From contig JAWQUS010000017.1 of assembly GCA_036365455.1 (NCBI GenBank), forward strand, positions 1,860,001 through 1,924,000: DNA of 64,000 nt, given 5' to 3'. This document shows positions 1-11,199 of this stretch, piece after piece. The stretch's first letter is position 1; the number at the start of each line of letters is the position of its first letter. Made by a program: the position numbers and the translations under genes. The stretch comes from Macrosoma leucophasiata (lineage: Eukaryota > Arthropoda > Insecta > Lepidoptera > Hedylidae). The notes under the pieces were generated by a model. That model searched no databases, was not told the origin of the DNA, and saw only the letters and a program-made list of their open reading frames with translations.

Positions 1-572
1 TGCAAGTTGGCAATACCACAATGCTTACAGGGGGAATCCCCTAATATTGTTTTCGATTCCTTTTCGTAAACGTTCCGTTTTATTTACATCCTAAATTTCA
101 GATGCAATGTAACTCTAGGGCCCCATGGTCACATTTGCTACGGGCCCCGCACCGGCTTTATCCGGCACTGACCTATAGGTAGTATAGCTTACCCACATAC
201 CTATTTTTTGTATCGATAATAATTTTAATATGACACAAGGATGTTAAAAATGTATTCACGTTAATATTTATGTATTTTTTACTAACAATATTGTAGTTGG
301 TTGTAAAAACTCCAGTATAAGGAAAACAACGAAGTGCGATGCGGTGCGCAATAGCTAGGTATAGCTCTGGAGAAAAGGGGGTGGTAAATTTTTTAAGTTA
401 ACTAACTTCAAACTTATTGATTTATAATGAAATTCACGAAAACTTGTAATAAAAATGTACCTATTAATATTTGGCCAACACTGGTGCATACGGATTTTTT
501 TACGCTCCACACCAAAACCCCAGCGGGACGCGTTTTGTAAAAATCATAAAATAAAGCACTTATAGTTTAGAC
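1..572. other. Unassigned AT-rich sequence
   Basis: No open frame with coding character, no clear repeat end. Ends at the target duplication of the next element. Confidence 0.5.
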
Positions 573-912
573 CAGTGATTCCCAAAGTTGTATTATTGTC
601 TAGATCGACCCCTGGGGGTCTATGACAAAGTGGAAGGGGTCTGCGTCAGCGTAAAAAAAATTTGGGAGTCCATGAAATGAAAATGGGGGTCCACGATAAT
701 GGATCTCAACACATACACTGATAGTACCAATTTACTAACATCATACCAGTGATTCCCAAAGTGGTCCATGGGAGACTCGATGGGGTTCTACGTAGGAGTG
801 AATAAAAATTGGAAATATGGGAATGTGATATAAATGTAGCAAGGACGGGGGTCCACAGAAACCAGAAAAAATTGTAAAGGGTCTACAAGAAAAAATAGTT
901 TGGGAACCTCTG
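573..912. mobile_element. Short hAT-type non-autonomous element
   Basis: Ends CAGTGATTCCCAAAG and the inverse TTTGGGAACCTCTG, flanked by the 8-bp duplication GTTTAGAC (565-572 and 913-920). The left end is repeated inside at about 746, so it carries an internal partial duplication. No transposase. Confidence 0.8.
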
Positions 913-1077
913 GTTTAGACCAATAAAAAGCAAAAGATATAAAAAGCACCCCAGTGTGAAAACTCTGCATGAATCCCTTATTATGGTGTAGGTACCTACT
1001 GTCCAGCACATTTACGACACATAAAAGCAATGCATCGTCAAGGGCCTAGAATCGGCATCGAGTCCTCCATATTTTGT

Positions 1078-1376
1078 ACTGGTGGTAGAGCTCCAGTGAC
1101 GGAGCTGGCGGGCGTCAGCACCACCGCATTTACAAATGTACTTGCCGCTAAATGGTGGTGTTCAGCATTATCGTGTTCCGGTTAGGTGGCATTAACACCT
1201 GACCGGAACACGATAATATAATTTCCGGCACAGAGGCATAACACCTTAGGCCTCAGGAGTGGCAACGCATCTGCATTTTGACCTTGGTCTTTGTGTGGGT
1301 GTCTATAGGCTGCAGTCATCGCTTAACATCAATGTGAACTGCATGCTTGTTGGCCACTTCCAATACATAAAAAAAG
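1078..1376 (+). repeat. SINE-like family A, near full length
   Basis: The most frequent repeat here, about 300 bp. Sense copies begin near CTGGTGGTAGAGCTCC and end in TTACAT plus an A-run, so it is probably retroposed by a LINE. I see no tRNA head and no protein. This copy has a small local inversion at 1170-1218 forming a palindrome around GTGTTCCGG. Confidence 0.8.
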
Positions 1377-1741
1377 GATTCCGTTTTTTTGCTTTCAAGG
1401 TACGGAACTCTAAAAATGGTTCAAACACAAGTTCCTGTTTGTGTTTATGGTTTCAAAACCTCAATAGATATAATTTTAAAAGTTACAAGAGTTGAAACGG
1501 CAAACAAATTAAAGGAAATTCAATTAGGACTCCTACTTTAAGACTAAAATTATAACAGCCAGAAGTTCTAACATGTACCTATTATTTTATTCGAGGTCGC
1601 TGCGCATTTCGTACTTCAGGGGAGACCTTATTAACATCCTAAAACTACACAATTATACGGTTCAATTTATTTAGGAACGGCCATTATGACGTTCTTTTTG
1701 CTACTTTATAAAATATACTGAGCGTTATATTTATAACACAA

Positions 1742-1905
1742 CTAGCTGTTGCCCGCGGCTTCGCCCGCGTGGATGTGGGTTATTTCCCTGTTTTCTATAT
1801 TTGCTATAAACCTCACCGAGACCTTTCCAACGAATGCAAAACCGTGTAAATCGGTTCGGGAGTTAGAGCGTCAGTAAGGAAAACCCGACTTATTTTTATA
1901 TTATA
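1742..1905 (-). mobile_element. Helitron 3' end, reverse orientation
   Basis: Starts A|CTAG followed by the GC-rich hairpin TTGCCCGCGGCTTCGCCCG, the inverse of a lepidopteran Helitron 3' end. The other end is not preserved. Confidence 0.6.
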
Positions 1906-3000
1906 GTTTTATTTCTTGACGTATACCTACCTACTCACTCATATTGAAATTAATCATTGAAAATAATTTAACCTTGTAAATTGCTGCAATATTTTTATTG
2001 TCAGAATTTTTCAAATTTGATTTCTTTTTGGTTTTTAACCGACTTCGGAAAAAGGAGAAATTTATCAATTCGTCGCATTTTTTTTTATCTGACTTCGAAA
2101 AAAGGAGGCGTTTAAATTCGTCGGATTTTTTTTTATGTAAGTTCACCGATACCTTGAAAACGCCTTTACCGATTTGGATATTTTTTTTGTTTGAAAGGAT
2201 ATACCTCACAGGTCCCATTGTAAACATGTTAATATGTGATGATGGGATCCTTAAAAAATTGAGAGCACTCTTCAAATTTCATAGCACATTGAAAGGTTGT
2301 CGGTCTTTTTTAAAAAAATAATGTTCCGTGTCTTTGCTTTCGGAAAGCATAATTTGATAAAATGGAACTGATGATGAAAACTATATTATTCGTAGTTGAA
2401 ATACCTACTTTTTACTAATTAAAATAGTTACACGTTTGTTTAAACCCTCCAGACACGAGAAAAATATGACAATTGAAATTCAATTGTGTCCGGGCGCCGG
2501 TGGCCTTACGTTCCTTGACAGGTTAAACAATGTTATTATAAACCGCGATCATTCAAAAACACCTCTAGGTACCAATTTAAATATATATATTTTTTGTAAG
2601 GATGGTCCCATTGTCACCTTGTAGGTAAGTACGTAGCCCATATTAAAATAATTGTCTTATTATAATAATTAGGTTACGTGTTTTTTTTCCTTAATAGGAA
2701 ATTATCTAATTGAGTTTATTTTTCGTTTTTAGTGTTTTTTGTGTATTTAGATTTTAATTATTTTTGAAGGCGGTTTTTTTTTTTATTTTAAATTCTAGAT
2801 TATGTTCTAGCACATGCGTTGTGTGCTTACCGTTCTAACATAACCTAACCCATATGTTTCGATTCCAAAAATATTGAATCGTATTACGCTGTGCATTCCA
2901 CTAATTTCTTTAGAAAACATGATTCCCTTTAGTTCCAAAAAGTTGAAGTACGATTTGAGACTGAAAAGAACCCGACAAAACATGTTATTAACAATGTAAA
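1906..3000. other. AT-rich intergenic sequence
   Basis: Contains two tandem copies of a motif with CCGACTTC and AAAAAAGGAG (about 2038-2135), a repeat that recurs inverted at 63615-63665. No coding signal. Confidence 0.5.
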
Positions 3001-3024
3001 AGTACATTCTACACTAACACTGAT

Positions 3025-3195
3025 ACAGGTGGACCACGGGAAAAATATATTTCCCATGGAACATCTAGGTGAACTTAGGTGGACAACGGAAAGATGTAAT
3101 TACCCCTGGTACACCCAATTCATAATAGGTGTACCACGGGTAAAAAAATTACCCCTGGTTCACCCAGGTGGACTAAGTAGGTGTACCACGAGCAA
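3025..3195. repeat. Tandem degenerate palindromes
   Basis: Three or so consecutive units, each pairing GGTGTACCACGGGTAA-like sequence with its inverse TTACCCCTGGTACACC. See the findings. Confidence 0.6.
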
Positions 3196-3389
3196 TGACC
3201 GAAAATTTTCGATAAAAATTCAAACCCATAAAGAGATAAGAAATAAAAAGACACTTTTATATAGAAGAGAAAGTTCCGATAAATAATTTATGCTTTCCTC
3301 TATCTCTATGAATTATAATTTTAATCGAATGTTGGAAATAGGCCTTTACTTTTACCTACGTATCCAACAACAAATAAAGCACATCGACC

Positions 3390-3600
3390 TCAGGAAGAGA
3401 CGTCGGCTTATTTCGGATCTGTAGAGCGTTATCTCTTTCGCATCTTACCTATTTGACGTTTGTCCACCATTTTGATCAAGTTTTGACCAATACCGGACCA
3501 CGGATGCTTACATAGGCAGTGTGTAGCAGAGATAACGCTTTATGAAACCGAAACTAGCCGATTGTCACTTTCATAGGCTCGATGTGCATTATTTCTTGAT
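3390..3600. repeat. Repeat family D (MITE-like)
   Basis: Unit with inner inverted motifs GCGTTATCTCTTTCGC and GCAGAGATAACGC. Other copies are at 52515-52690 and 59655-59875. Confidence 0.6.
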
Positions 3601-3607
3601 GAGCACT

Positions 3608-3895
3608 TTTTTTATGTAATGGAAGTGGCAAACAAACATGCAGTTCACATTGATGTTAAGTGATGACTACAGCCTATAGACATCGACACAATGATCAGAG
3701 GTCAAAATGCAGATGCGTTGCCACTCCTGAGGACTAAGGTGTTATGCCACTGTGCCGGAAATAACAGGACCGTACATTACCACCTGACCGGAACACGATA
3801 GTGCTGAACACTACCACTTAGCGCCAAGTATATAAGGTAATGCGGTGGTGCCTACGCCCGCGAGCTCCGTCACTGAGAGCTCTAGCACCAGTAAA
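3608..3895 (-). repeat. SINE-like family A, full length, inverted
   Basis: Begins with the inverse of the A-tail at 3608 and ends with the inverse of the CTGGTGGTAGAG head. Head and tail both present. Confidence 0.8.
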
Positions 3896-4450
3896 ACTGC
3901 AGCACTATACTTAGTTTCTTAAATAATGACACTCAATTCCTTGTAGTATGGAGAATACACCATGTTCATACGAATATAACTACACATATTTAATCATACA
4001 AAATAAATATTTTGTGTGCCGTGTCGGCCTCCGAACCCGCGTCTGTTTATAAAATTATATAAATCTTAGAGATAGAATTTCGGCAGCTAAGATTATTTTA
4101 TTGGAAATGCCCTCTTCTTTGTCTTCATTCAATATTTTTACATTCTTATAATTTTTGAAATACTTACAATATTCTAAATACCTTTTAAGGTATTTCATCT
4201 TGTTTACAACTGGTACAACTTTTGTGTGCTAAATTTTTTTTAGACGTAATTGCGGATGTAATGATCTACATATTTTTAAGACCAGAGTTTCTCAAACAAC
4301 GGCAGGGGGTTCGCGAAAAGATTTAATATAACTTGAAAAATTACTCTTATAAAATTGTCCAAAATGACTCCTATGACTCCATTTGTGACAAGAAACAAGC
4401 ACACATTAATAGTAGTAAAGAAAGATTTCTTTTGGCACTTTATTTACGAA
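3896..4450. other. Unassigned; possible left half of a hAT-type element
   Basis: CAGAGTTTCTCAAAC near 4284 is mirrored by GTTTGAGAAATTTGG near 4910, on both sides of a family B SINE. Flanking duplications do not match clearly. Confidence 0.35.
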
Positions 4451-4762
4451 CGTAACTTCACGCCTGCAATCCCCGAAGGGGTACGCAGAGGTAAATGCAT
4501 GCATTCAATCATACATGCAAACACCCACGACTCGCCGGTTACGTTTTGGCCCATGTAACAGGTGGCGAACTTGTTGCCATCTCCGGGCACATTACCAAAT
4601 TCCGGGGTACTGGGAAACTTCCAGAAAATGGAAAAATCCCAATAGAAGCAGAGATAAAGGATTTTAAACCGTTATCTCTAATATCCCCCGACCCGGGAAT
4701 CGAACCCAGGACCTCCAGCGTAATAGTAGTGGCCTGCTACCACTACGCTACTGAGGCAGTTT
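4451..4762 (-). repeat. SINE family B (tRNA-derived head)
   Basis: On the minus strand it starts with an A-box-like and a B-box sequence (GGTTCGATTCC) of a tRNA-derived pol III promoter, then a body ending GCGTGAAGTTACG. Confidence 0.8.
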
Positions 4763-5566
4763 AGTTAATAGCACTTTATTTGTTACCTTTTATTGAAATA
4801 AAAACACTGTTTTCTTCGACCGTCAATTTTATTGTTTTCTAGGGGTTTAATTAGTTGAGGGGTTCGCTATCCCCTGGATACTTTTCAACAGGGGTAAGTG
4901 GAGCCGAAAGTTTGAGAAATTTGGATCTACAAGATATCTTATTAATTTTTGACACTGCGAGGTATGGTCTATGGTCTCGGCAACATTTAACATGAAAATG
5001 TTTTTGATGCGATTTAAAAAATAACTTTTTGAAAATGGCACTTGATTATTTAAATCCTGTGTATTTGTATAATTATCCGATTTCTAGCACGGAATTAAGT
5101 GTGGATGGGAAAACACAAGCAAGCTTCCAACCAGCTTTTTTTTTTTTTTTAAGGTTCTGTAGATAACTAATTAGCTTATCTTTGTTAAATTTTATATCGC
5201 TCTCGAGAATATTGTAATATACCTAATTAGCTCTAAACATATGTTTCAATAGTATTTAAATAGTATTAGAGCTTCGAATGTAAAGGTGCCGGGACAAACC
5301 CATTACCTAAGGGTTTTGTGGCATTTTTGTAACTACATTTAAATTGTTTTTGTAACTTTTCTTAATAAATAAATAATAAATAAATAACCCTTATTTAAAT
5401 ATTGGAGAGGCTGTTTTCCTAAAAATCCTGAAATATGTGTTTTATTGTAAAGAAATTTCTACCCTACGAATTTTCAGAACTCTAGCATGAAAAATTGTGG
5501 AAGTTCCATACAAACTTCTCCCCAATTCTTTAAAGAGTTGGAGGCAAAGTTTCAAAGTTTAATTCC
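4763..5566. other. AT-rich, with a LINE-like 3' tail
   Basis: About 5275-5390 ends in (AATA)n after GGGTTTTGTGGC, resembling a non-LTR 3' tail. Nothing else is recognised. Confidence 0.4.
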
Positions 5567-5968
5567 CTTAATCAAAAACGTATTTTAACTAAATTAATAA
5601 TAGTGTTGCTAATCTCTCCTTTGTCTTTTTCTATCCTGCACATTTGACAATGCAACTGACAAAGACAACGCATTCTTATATACTTACATTACCTTATATA
5701 CTTGCCGTTAAATGGTAGTGTTCAGCACTATCGTGTTCCGGTCTGGTGGTAATGTACGGCTCTGTAATTTCCGGCACAGAGGCATAACACCTAATGCCTC
5801 AGGAGTGGCAGCGCATTTGCATTTTGACCTCTGGTCATTGTGTGGGTGTCTATAGGCTGCAGTCATCACTTAACATCAATGTGAACTGCACGCTTGATTG
5901 CCACTTTTATAACATTAAAAAAAAAAATCTATAGCTAAAACGTATCTAATGTACGGTTATGAATAAGG
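5567..5968. mobile_element. MITE (AATAAGGGGG family) interrupted by a family A SINE
   Basis: Left part to about 5690 and right part 5926-5968 match the intact copy at 10700-10845; a family A copy sits between them. Confidence 0.75.
5697..5925 (+). repeat. SINE-like family A, 5'-truncated
   Basis: Starts at the ATACTTGCCG segment and runs to the A-tail. 5' truncation fits target-primed retroposition. Confidence 0.8.
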
Positions 5969-6315
5969 GGGTTAGGGTTTTATGTAAAGATAATAAAAGC
6001 TATACATTTTTATAATTTTTTAATCGGTTGTTTCTTGATGCACAGTACGATACTCCTGTAGTATGCGTAGTGAGGAGTGTAGCGATTCCTCGTAATGCTA
6101 ACGACAACCATTAGATAATAATATCTAACAATAAATAACCAGTAACGTATGTGTTTTACGGAATAATTAAATGACTAGAGAGAGATCGATGTAAAGGTGT
6201 TCCGTGTTATACAGTAAATCAAAATGATTGATTCACAATGTGGGCCGGAAGGAGCATAACTTGAAATAACACACCATGTGGGCACCTGCGAAAAAAGAAA
6301 ATAAACTATTAGGTA

Positions 6316-6482
6316 CTAGCTGTTGCCAGCGGCTTCGCCCCGCGTGGAGGTGGTTTTATAAATAACTAAGTAGCCTATGTTCTTTCTCAAAGTCAGCTCT
6401 ATCTCTGTACCAAATTTCATTAAAATCGGTTCAGTCATTTGGACGTGAAAAGGTAACAGACAGACAGACAGAGTTACATTCG
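6316..6482 (-). mobile_element. Helitron 3' end fragment, reverse orientation
   Basis: CTAG at 6316 with the hairpin TGCCAGCGGCTTCGC. Body ends in an (ACAG)n run where a family A copy begins. Confidence 0.6.
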
Positions 6483-6499
6483 CATTTTTTTTTCTTTTT

Positions 6500-6790
6500 T
6501 TTGTGTTATTTTTATTTATTAAGTTGCAAACAAGCATACAGTTTACATTGATGTTAAGTGATGACTGCAGCCTATAGACACCCACACAATGACCAGAGGT
6601 CAAAATGCATATGCGTTGCCACTCCTGAGGCCTAAGGTACTATGTCTCTGTGCTGGAAATTACAGGGCCGTACATTACCACCTGACACGATAGTGATGAA
6701 CACTGTCCATTTAGCGGCAAATGCATTAAGTAATGCGGTGGTGCCTACGCCCGCGAGCTCGATTACTGGAGCTCTACCACCAGTAAAAGT
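6500..6790 (-). repeat. SINE-like family A, inverted
   Basis: Near full length; joined directly to the Helitron fragment, suggesting insertion into it. Confidence 0.75.
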
Positions 6791-6869
6791 AATAATTATA
6801 TTTATAATATTAAAGTGGGGATAAGTAGTACCTATAAAACGTAATTCATACTGGTGATAGAGCGGCTCG

Positions 6870-7075
6870 ACGACCTAACTTCTGTGCTCGTTGACCACTT
6901 AACCCACAATGCTCTTAAAATGGTCACATGATGCAGGTCTGGTTATTAATACACAAAAAACCAAGGTTATGCATATATCAGCATATAATAAAATTAACAC
7001 CACTACTGATATTGATTTGATTGCACACGATCATAGATGCCTGCATGAAAATAATTTGTATATGTTGCATTGATG
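6870..7075 (+). pseudogene. Non-LTR reverse transcriptase fragment
   Basis: After a frameshift the sequence reads WSHDAGLVINTQKTKVMHIS, the thumb-side segment that follows the YADD motif in LINE reverse transcriptases. Confidence 0.65.
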
Positions 7076-7157
7076 ATTTGATTTTTTACACCTTGTATCC
7101 GAAAAATCCAAATATCTTACGGAACCCTATTTTTTTCCAAAATAAAATATAGTCTAG

Positions 7158-7266
7158 GTTACTCGTGGATAATGTAGCTTTCGAATGGTGAAAGAATTTT
7201 TAAAATCGGTCCAGTAGTTTTTGAGCCTATTCATTACAACCAAACAAACAAACAAAGTTTTCCTCT

Positions 7267-7305
<39 letters not shown>

Positions 7306-7412
7306 CCTCTTTATAATAGGTTTGGTTTGGTTGTAATGAATAGGCTCAAAAACTACTGGACCGATTTTAAAAATTCTTTCACCATTCGAAAGCTACATTA
7401 TCCACGAGTAAC
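7158..7412. repeat. Long palindrome with (TA)n centre
   Basis: Arms of about 110 bp (7158-7270, 7302-7412) are near-perfect inverse copies around (TA)n at about 7272-7301. Arm sequence resembles Helitron 5' regions. Confidence 0.8.
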
Positions 7413-7694
7413 ATTTACATTATATTATAGTGTAGATAACTTAAAAATACACCATAAAAATGAAATATAATAAGAGCACCATACGCCTCTTTCAAGGTTC
7501 CCGCCAAAAACTCTAACTTTATTTTACAAATACAATGTTGTTCAAAAGGCGGACTTAGTGCATCTCAACGGCATTATCTTCCCGTCAACTTGTGGATAGA
7601 GTCGAAAACAATGAAATGGACGCAGAGAGCTTAAAAAACCAATTAGGTGAAATTACGAAAAATAACATATACTCGTACATATTATGAATACATG

Positions 7695-8008
7695 ACGTAA
7701 CTTCGCGCCTGTAACCCCCGAAGGGATAGGCAGAGGTAAATGCATGCATTCAAGCATAGGAAACACCCACTATTCGCCGGTTACGTTTTGGCCCACGTAA
7801 CAGGTGGTGAGCCTGTTGACATCTCCGGGCACATTACCAAACTTCGAAGTATTGCGAAATTCCCAGAAAATGGAAAAATCCCAATAGAACGAGATAAAGG
7901 ACTTTACATCATTATCTCTAATAGTCCTCTTCCGTTTACCCGGGCATCGAACCCAGGACCCCAGCTTAGTAGTAGAGGCCTGCTACCACTAGACTACTGA
8001 GGCTGTTA
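7695..8008 (-). repeat. SINE family B
   Basis: Older copy: the tRNA-like head near 7950-8005 has several substitutions in the A-box. Confidence 0.75.
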
Positions 8009-8107
8009 GTTAGTTGTATCTCCTTTTTAAGCAAAAAATACTTGTGATAGGAGAAACCCGCTCTTTTCTAATTACAAACATTCAGTAACTAAGTATTACA
8101 TTAATGA

Positions 8108-8305
8108 CTAGCTGTGCCTGCGACTTCGTTCGCGTGATATTTTATGATTGTTCAGTATTTACCCGGACAAAGTCGTGGGCGCAACAAGTATATAACACAT
8201 TACTGTTGTTAGTTATTACATAAGCTATCTCCCAGTGAAAATCCCATCAAAATCGGTAAAGCCGTTCCCGAGATTAGCGGGAACAAACAGACAGACAAAA
8301 ATAGT
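8108..8305 (-). mobile_element. Helitron 3' end fragment, reverse orientation
   Basis: CTAG at 8108, hairpin TGCCTGCGACTTCGTTCGC, body ending in the usual ACAGACAGAC-type run. Confidence 0.55.
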
Positions 8306-8451
8306 AAAAAATGTTGTTTTGGTATATGTACCGTGTATACATAGATACATATGCATTAATAAAAAGCGGTTATTTTTATATTACAAACAGACACTCCAAT
8401 TTTATTTATTTGTATAGATGAAACATCAGGCTTATGTATTGGTATTATATT

Positions 8452-8457
8452 TTTATT
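8452..8457 (-). promoter_or_regulatory. Possible poly(A) signal of the secreted-protein gene
   Basis: AATAAA on the minus strand about 145 bases past the TAG stop. Confidence 0.45.
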
Positions 8458-8600
8458 GGTTTATAAACCCTCAACACCACTTACCTGGACCTCAAACCCG
8501 GCTGAGAACTGAATTAGAACTTCAGCTGTAGTGCCTACCACCAATATGAAACTAAGACTAAGTTTAGAGTTTAATAAATATTAATTAAAAAAGAAAAACA

Positions 8601-8748
8601 CTAGCCTTTCTTTATCTTCCATTTCCTCTGGGGTCTGATGGAATAGGGCTTGCCTGTGACCTTGACCTCGCTGGCGACCGGCACGTACCTCTTCGAGCTC
8701 GGATCTTTTCCGTCCCACAGGAGCTTTTCCGGGTCAGATGAGATGGGC
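8601..8748 (-). CDS. Secreted protein exon 3 and stop
   Basis: Acceptor GACTTAG|G completes the Lys codon begun in exon 2; 48 codons then TAG at 8603-8601. Codon use and GC content stand out from the AT-rich surroundings. Confidence 0.8.
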
Positions 8749-10596
8749 CTAAGTCGAAGCCATGAACGATTAAGTCATTATAAATTCTCGTTTCAAACTA
8801 TTTCGGTTATTTCATTTAATTCAAAGTGGATAGTTATAAGTTTAATGAATAGAGTACTGTAGTTCTTCTGGTGGTAGAACTGGTTGTAGTGTAGGATAGT
8901 CTGGTTTATCTACACAATTCTCTATTAAGATGCCTTACTGGTGGTAGAGCTCCAGTAATGGAGCTCGCGGGCGTAGGCACCACCGCATTACCTAATATAC
9001 TTGCCGCTAAATGGTAGTGTTCAGCACTATCGTGTTTCGGTCAGATGGTAATGTACGACCCTGTAATTTCCGGCACAGAGGCATAACACCTTAAGCGTCA
9101 GTGGTAACGCATCTGCAATCTGCATTTAGACCTTCCTTTGTGTGAGTGTCTATAGGCTGCAGTCGTCACTTAACATCAATGTGAACTGAATGCTTATTTG
9201 CCTCTTCCATTACATAAAAAAATAAGATTACAAGCTTGATCTATAGACTTTATAGTTGCCAACCCACATATTTGTCATCATTTAAAGAAATACACATTTT
9301 GTACATTATTTTCCTTATTGTGAGGTTTTCGACTAACCATAGCAATGGTTAGTCTAAAAAAAAGGGACAGGAGAAGATGAGTAAAAAAAAGATAAAAAAA
9401 ACATGACGAGATTAATGGACGACCCCTTACTTGGAGAACTGCGCAGGATCCTCATGCTGCAGATTCCTCATCATCTTGTAAAGCAGCAGACTCTGCCACA
9501 GTCCTCTGTCGCGCGGCACCAGCGGCCCAGGGTCTATGTAGCTGCTGTCCTGGTAAAATCATCACTACATTTTTTGGTGGTTAACTGCCTGGGTAGCCTA
9601 GTGGTAGCTGGCCACTACTACTACGCTGAGGTCGTGGGTTCGATTCCCGGGTAGGGAGCTATTAGAGATAATGGTGTAAAGTCCATCTCTGGTTCAATTG
9701 GGATTTTTCCATTTTCTGGAAATTTCCAAGTACCTGGAAGTTTGGTAATGTGCCCGGAGATGTCAACAGGCTTGCCACCTGTTACATGGGCCAAAACGTT
9801 ACCGGCGAGTCATGGGTGTTTGCATGTATGCTTGAATGCATGCATTTACCTCCGCCTACCCATTCGGGGATAACAGGCGTGAAGTTACGTTTATGTACAT
9901 TTTTTTTGGGAATAAGGCTTTTTTACCTGATTTCCTAAGCAAAGGAAGGGTAAATAATTTGAGGCAACCAGGGCTTATATCAAACAATACACATACAAAA
10001 ATTGATGTAATTTTCATTAACTTGTAATTCTTGAAGGAGTAGGTAGTAAGTAGCTACGAATAGTAAGCGAAAAATAGGTAGCTACGGCGAATACCGCAAA
10101 CCTTAAGAAGCTTTACTGGGCATGTTTTATTGAATGTGTGCACTATTCAATAAAACATGCTCAGTAAAGCTTTTTAAGGTTTGGAGTCCTAAATAGTTGA
10201 TGAGGCTATTGGTATTCACCGTAGCTACCTATTTTTCGAAAATCTCCATAGAACGCCACAGGTGATCGAACCTGGGACTTATCACACAGTAGCACAGTGA
10301 AGGATCCTCATGCTGCAGACTCCATAACATCTTGTAAAACAACAGAGTCAGCAGACTCTGCCAAAGCCCCGTGTCACACATTGCTGGTGGCGGCGACTGG
10401 TTGCGCCGCCGTGGCGACCCGGTGAACTATAGGCAGTAGGCAGTAGTGGCTATCAGTCTACTGAGTTAGTTCTCAGAATCTAACAATGTACCTGGTATTC
10501 GTCAAAGAACACCTCCGAAGGTTCCTTGTAAACCTCTAGGGCTGATGCTGCGACCAGCCAGCCTATGAATATCCATACCAGGGCTGATGATGCCAT
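8601..10596 (-). CDS. Unrecognised 123-residue secreted protein, three coding exons
   Basis: Exons 10606-10492 (ATG at 10596-10594), 9549-9431 and 8748-8601 join in phases 0 and 2 with AG/GT sites. The protein starts MASSALVWIFIGWLVAASA, a typical signal peptide with cleavage likely near residues 19-20, then EVYKEPSEVFFDEYQ. The middle exon reads PGPLVPRDRGLWQSLLLYKMMRNL; the last reads DPEKLLWDGKDPSSKRYVPV and ends in the basic tail PQRKWKIKKG. There is no Cys in the mature part, no further membrane segment and no domain I recognise. An acceptor TTTCAG ten bases upstream of the ATG implies a 5' untranslated exon further upstream. A prohormone-like peptide precursor or another small secreted factor are possibilities; neither is shown. 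Confidence 0.8.
8938..9222 (+). repeat. SINE-like family A, full length
   Basis: Lies in the intron between exons 3 and 2 of the secreted-protein gene, on the opposite strand to the gene. Confidence 0.8.
9431..9549 (-). CDS. Secreted protein exon 2
   Basis: Acceptor TTACCAG, 39 codons plus two bases, donor CCAA|GTAAGG. Encodes DSSYIDPGPLVPRDRGLWQS to HEDPAQFSK. A damaged copy of this exon lies 800 bp upstream in the same intron. Confidence 0.8.
9583..9891 (+). repeat. SINE family B, antisense in the secreted-protein intron
   Basis: tRNA-like head at 9586-9655 with GTTCGATTCCCGGG, body to GTGAAGTTACG. It starts 34 bp from exon 2's acceptor, yet leaves that acceptor intact. Confidence 0.8.
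10070..10240. repeat. Foldback MITE
   Basis: Ends AATAGGTAGCTACGG and inverse; inner arms GCATGTTTTATTGAAT pair with ATTCAATAAAACATGC. Confidence 0.75.
10300..10378 (-). pseudogene. Decayed copy of secreted-protein exon 2
   Basis: Reads GLWQSLLTLLFYKMLWSLQHEDPS against GLWQSLLLYKMMRNLQHEDPA, with a 6-bp insertion and no donor at the matching point. It lies in the intron between exons 1 and 2, so it is a local exon duplication. Confidence 0.75.
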
Positions 10597-10606
10597 GATG
10601 CCGCGC
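10492..10606 (-). CDS. Secreted protein exon 1 (signal peptide)
   Basis: Acceptor at 10606 after TTTCAG, ATG at 10596-10594, 35 codons, donor CAG|GTACAT. A 15-residue hydrophobic core ends in AASA. Confidence 0.78.
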
Positions 10607-10699
10607 CTGAAACAAAATACATCTGTCTTTTACAGAATACATTACAGCCAATATATCGGACAATAAAGTGATTTAGAAAATTGGATACTTAAGTACTAA

Positions 10700-10845
10700 C
10701 CCCCTTATTCATAAACGTATTTTAGCTAAAGTGTTGCTAATCTCTCCTTTGTCTTTTTCTATCCTGCACATTTGACAATGCAACTGACAACGACAAAGCA
10801 TTCTATAGCTAAAACGTATCTAATGTACGTTTATGAATAAGGGGG
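10700..10845. mobile_element. MITE (AATAAGGGGG family), intact
   Basis: 146 bp with inverted ends CCCCCTTATTCATAAACG, flanked by TAA and TTA. TTAA-type flanks plus C-run ends hint at a piggyBac relation; this is inference. Confidence 0.75.
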
Positions 10846-11030
10846 TTAATTTACATTTTTAGTGGACTATAGAATAACTAGAAGGCCATAGCACCCGTGC
10901 GAAACAGGCCACTAAGCCTCCCATTATTGGTGGCCCGACAAGCATTTAGTTAGTTTAAGGAAAACAATTGGACGAATCGTTAGCTCAGGGCTCTTTCAAA
11001 TTATGCGTTTTGTGTCGGACCGCTAGTATG

Positions 11031-11072
11031 GTATCTTTTTAATAAGTATAATTATACTTATTAAAAAGATAC
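11031..11072. repeat. Perfect 42-bp palindrome
   Basis: GTATCTTTTTAATAAGTATA and its exact inverse meet around TATAATTATA with no spacer. Confidence 0.9.
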
Positions 11073-11199
11073 TACCTATATAAGTGGCACCTATTTTGTA
11101 AATTGCTGGTATAAAATAATTTAAACTTACCAAAATCGGTAAGCAAGGAGTGTAGGTTGTTCTTGTACCTGTATAATTATATTCTTGTACGTATATGCT

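Noticed and set aside
1259..1495. Recurring frame with [20 protein letters not shown] (also near 15.1, 17.4, 19.9, 51.3 and 54.1 kb)
   Set aside because: It is one reading of the family A repeat, broken differently in each copy.
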